A DNA stretch of 5,456 nucleotides from positions 1 through 5,456 of the forward strand of contig JAWXCM010000297.1 of assembly GCA_034408745.1 (NCBI GenBank), read 5' to 3'. Position 1 is the stretch's first letter. Each line of letters begins with the position of its first letter. Positions 4,364 to 5,456 of this stretch are shown in pieces. The translations under genes and the position numbers were made by a program. The stretch is from JAWXCM01 sp034408745. GTDB taxonomy: Bacteria; Acidobacteriota; Terriglobia; Bryobacterales; Bryobacteraceae. The notes under the pieces are model-generated. The model was not told the DNA's origin. It was given only the letters and a program-made list of their open reading frames with translations, and did no database searches.

Positions 4364-5456
4364 ATGCAACTACGCAGGTTCGTGCCGCTGTTCGGAGCCA
4401 TCTGCCTGGCGGCTCATGGGCAGGTGCTGGGTCCCGACGTCGGCAGCGGCGCTCCCACTGAAACCATCCGCCAGCAATTTCAGTCGGCTTTTTACCGCAA
4501 CGGATTCGCCAACCTGGTGGCGCAGCCTCCCATCGCCGACGTCCGCCGATTCGGCGCAAACGGCCTGATTCAGGAGTACGCCGACGTCAAGAATGCCACC
4601 ATCCGCTTTGCCCTCGTCATGCCCAATCAGGCAACTCCCGTCGTCGAAGGGCGTACGGTGGTGTTCCAGGTGCACGGCGGCATGTTCGCCTACTTCACTT
4701 CCGTCGGCGTGAACACGGCCGGGATGCCCACCAGCGACACGATCAACTGTCCCGCCCTCGTCCTGGCAAACACCTGCAAGTACCAGACGTTCGATAAGAA
4801 CTACGCCCTCTTCGTCTATACGAACCTCGTCAATCTCACCGGTACGACCTTCGCCACCCGCGACCCCTACTACACAAAGTGGATCGGCTACGGCGGAATC
4901 GCGGTGCTGGGTCCGGCCTCCTCCGCTGAAACCGCCGTCACCTCCTCCTCCGCGGCCACCGCCACCGTGCAGCAGTTCGACCGCGGCGCCATCTACAGCT
5001 TCATCACCGGGAATCTGGCTGGAAAGCAGATCGGCGTGAAGCAGCCCATCTGGGATGTTTACGCCGCGAACAGTGCCCACTTCGGCGCGCTCGGCTTTCC
5101 AACCTCCGAGGAACTGGTGGCTACCAATGGCCGCCTCCGGCAAACGTTCGAGAACGGCAGCGTCGAGTACGATCGGGCAACGGGATCCACGTTCTTTCGC
5201 CCCGCGGCCGCCTTTATCACCATCAGCGGACCGGCCAGTCCCATTCGTCTGAAGCTCGGCGAATCCGTCACTCTCAAGGCTCTGGTCGCCGACTCCGCCG
5301 GTAATAGCCTCACCGATCGCGACATCCTCTGGCAGACCTCGGACAGCCGTGTGGCCTCCATTCAACCAGCCGGCGCCACCGTTGTGGTGAAGGCATCCGG
5401 CGGCGGGAGCGCCACCATTCGAGTTACGACTGAGGGGAAAACCAGCACCCCGGTGA
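4364..5456 (+). CDS. Secreted protein with two LGFP-type repeats and a Big_2-like Ig domain (3' end outside window)
   Basis: The frame is open from ATG 4364 to the right edge, giving 364 residues with no stop, so the protein is longer. Residues 1-19 form a signal peptide (MQLRRFVPLFGAICLAAHG) with probable cleavage before Q20. Residues 30-165 form an unrecognised domain with two cysteines (C129, C138) that may pair after export. Two LGFP-like repeats follow. The first, about 168-222, has GYGGIAVLGP and QQFDRGAIYSF. The second, about 225-275, has HFGALGFPTSEEL, NGRLRQTFENGSVEYD and TGS. Residues 284-361 match a bacterial Ig-like Big_2 domain, with LKLGESVTLKALVADSAG, ILWQTSDSRVASI and ATIRV. 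LGFP repeats are known from envelope-linked proteins and Big_2 from surface or adhesive proteins, so a cell-surface or extracellular binding role is inferred. In Solibacter-type genomes such proteins often carry further Ig-like or C-terminal domains, which may lie beyond the edge. It is divergent from the minus-strand operon. Confidence 0.85.
   Translation, partial: MQLRRFVPLFGAICLAAHGQVLGPDVGSGAPTETIRQQFQSAFYRNGFANLVAQPPIADVRRFGANGLIQEYADVKNATIRFALVMPNQATPVVEGRTVVFQVHGGMFAYFTSVGVNTAGMPTSDTINCPALVLANTCKYQTFDKNYALFVYTNLVNLTGTTFATRDPYYTKWIGYGGIAVLGPASSAETAVTSSSAATATVQQFDRGAIYSFITGNLAGKQIGVKQPIWDVYAANSAHFGALGFPTSEELVATNGRLRQTFENGSVEYDRATGSTFFRPAAAFITISGPASPIRLKLGESVTLKALVADSAGNSLTDRDILWQTSDSRVASIQPAGATVVVKASGGGSATIRVTTEGKTSTPV

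Noticed and set aside
4293..4559. Upstream extension of the beta-propeller gene to an ATG at 4559
   Set aside because: The added 89 residues are Arg-rich with no domain and would bury the signal peptide that starts at 4292. They also overlap the start of the divergent gene.
4370..5365. Long open frame of 331 codons on the minus strand, opposite the LGFP/Big_2 gene
   Set aside because: It has no recognisable domain, is rich in Gly, Asp and Glu as expected from the reverse of GC-rich codons, and lies antisense to a frame with a signal peptide, ribosome site, LGFP repeats and Big_2 domain.

Overview
The window is GC-rich bacterial DNA, densely coding. The mix of proteins resembles gene content of Acidobacteriota, most like the Solibacter/Bryobacter group: a GT39-type membrane glycosyltransferase tail with the DSNLDWGQ signature, a STAS protein with HIDSTGIG, an exported 'WPQWRGP' beta-propeller, and an exported LGFP/Big_2 protein. 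This assignment is inference from recognised protein style; no rRNA or other marker is present. No tRNA, rRNA, CRISPR array or transposase gene was seen.

Layout. Positions 1-1065 (+) hold the C-terminal part of a polytopic glycosyltransferase whose start lies outside the window. A small STAS-domain protein follows 22 bases later (about 1088-1441, +), probably co-transcribed. The 148-base gap at 1442-1589 separates convergent genes. It contains two near-identical hairpin-forming repeats (1445-1471 and 1531-1557) on either side of a G-rich stretch. On the minus strand, a tightly packed three-gene operon reads from 4292 down to 1590: an exported PQQ-type beta-propeller protein, a class I SAM-dependent methyltransferase (17-base overlap) and a GT2/DPM1-like glycosyltransferase (4-base GTGA overlap). 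A 71-base divergent intergenic region (4293-4363) separates this operon from a plus-strand gene that runs off the right edge. That gene encodes a secreted protein with a signal peptide, two LGFP-type repeats and a Big_2-like immunoglobulin fold.

How the genes may work together. Both glycosyltransferases and the methyltransferase fit synthesis or modification of a surface glycan or lipid-linked sugar, and the two exported proteins fit a cell-envelope or surface theme. The STAS protein suggests partner-switching regulation, but no kinase or sigma factor is present here to complete such a module. No clear new biological system is visible. The most unexplained signal is the paired palindrome element in the convergent intergenic region, followed by the LGFP plus Big_2 architecture of the right-hand gene.
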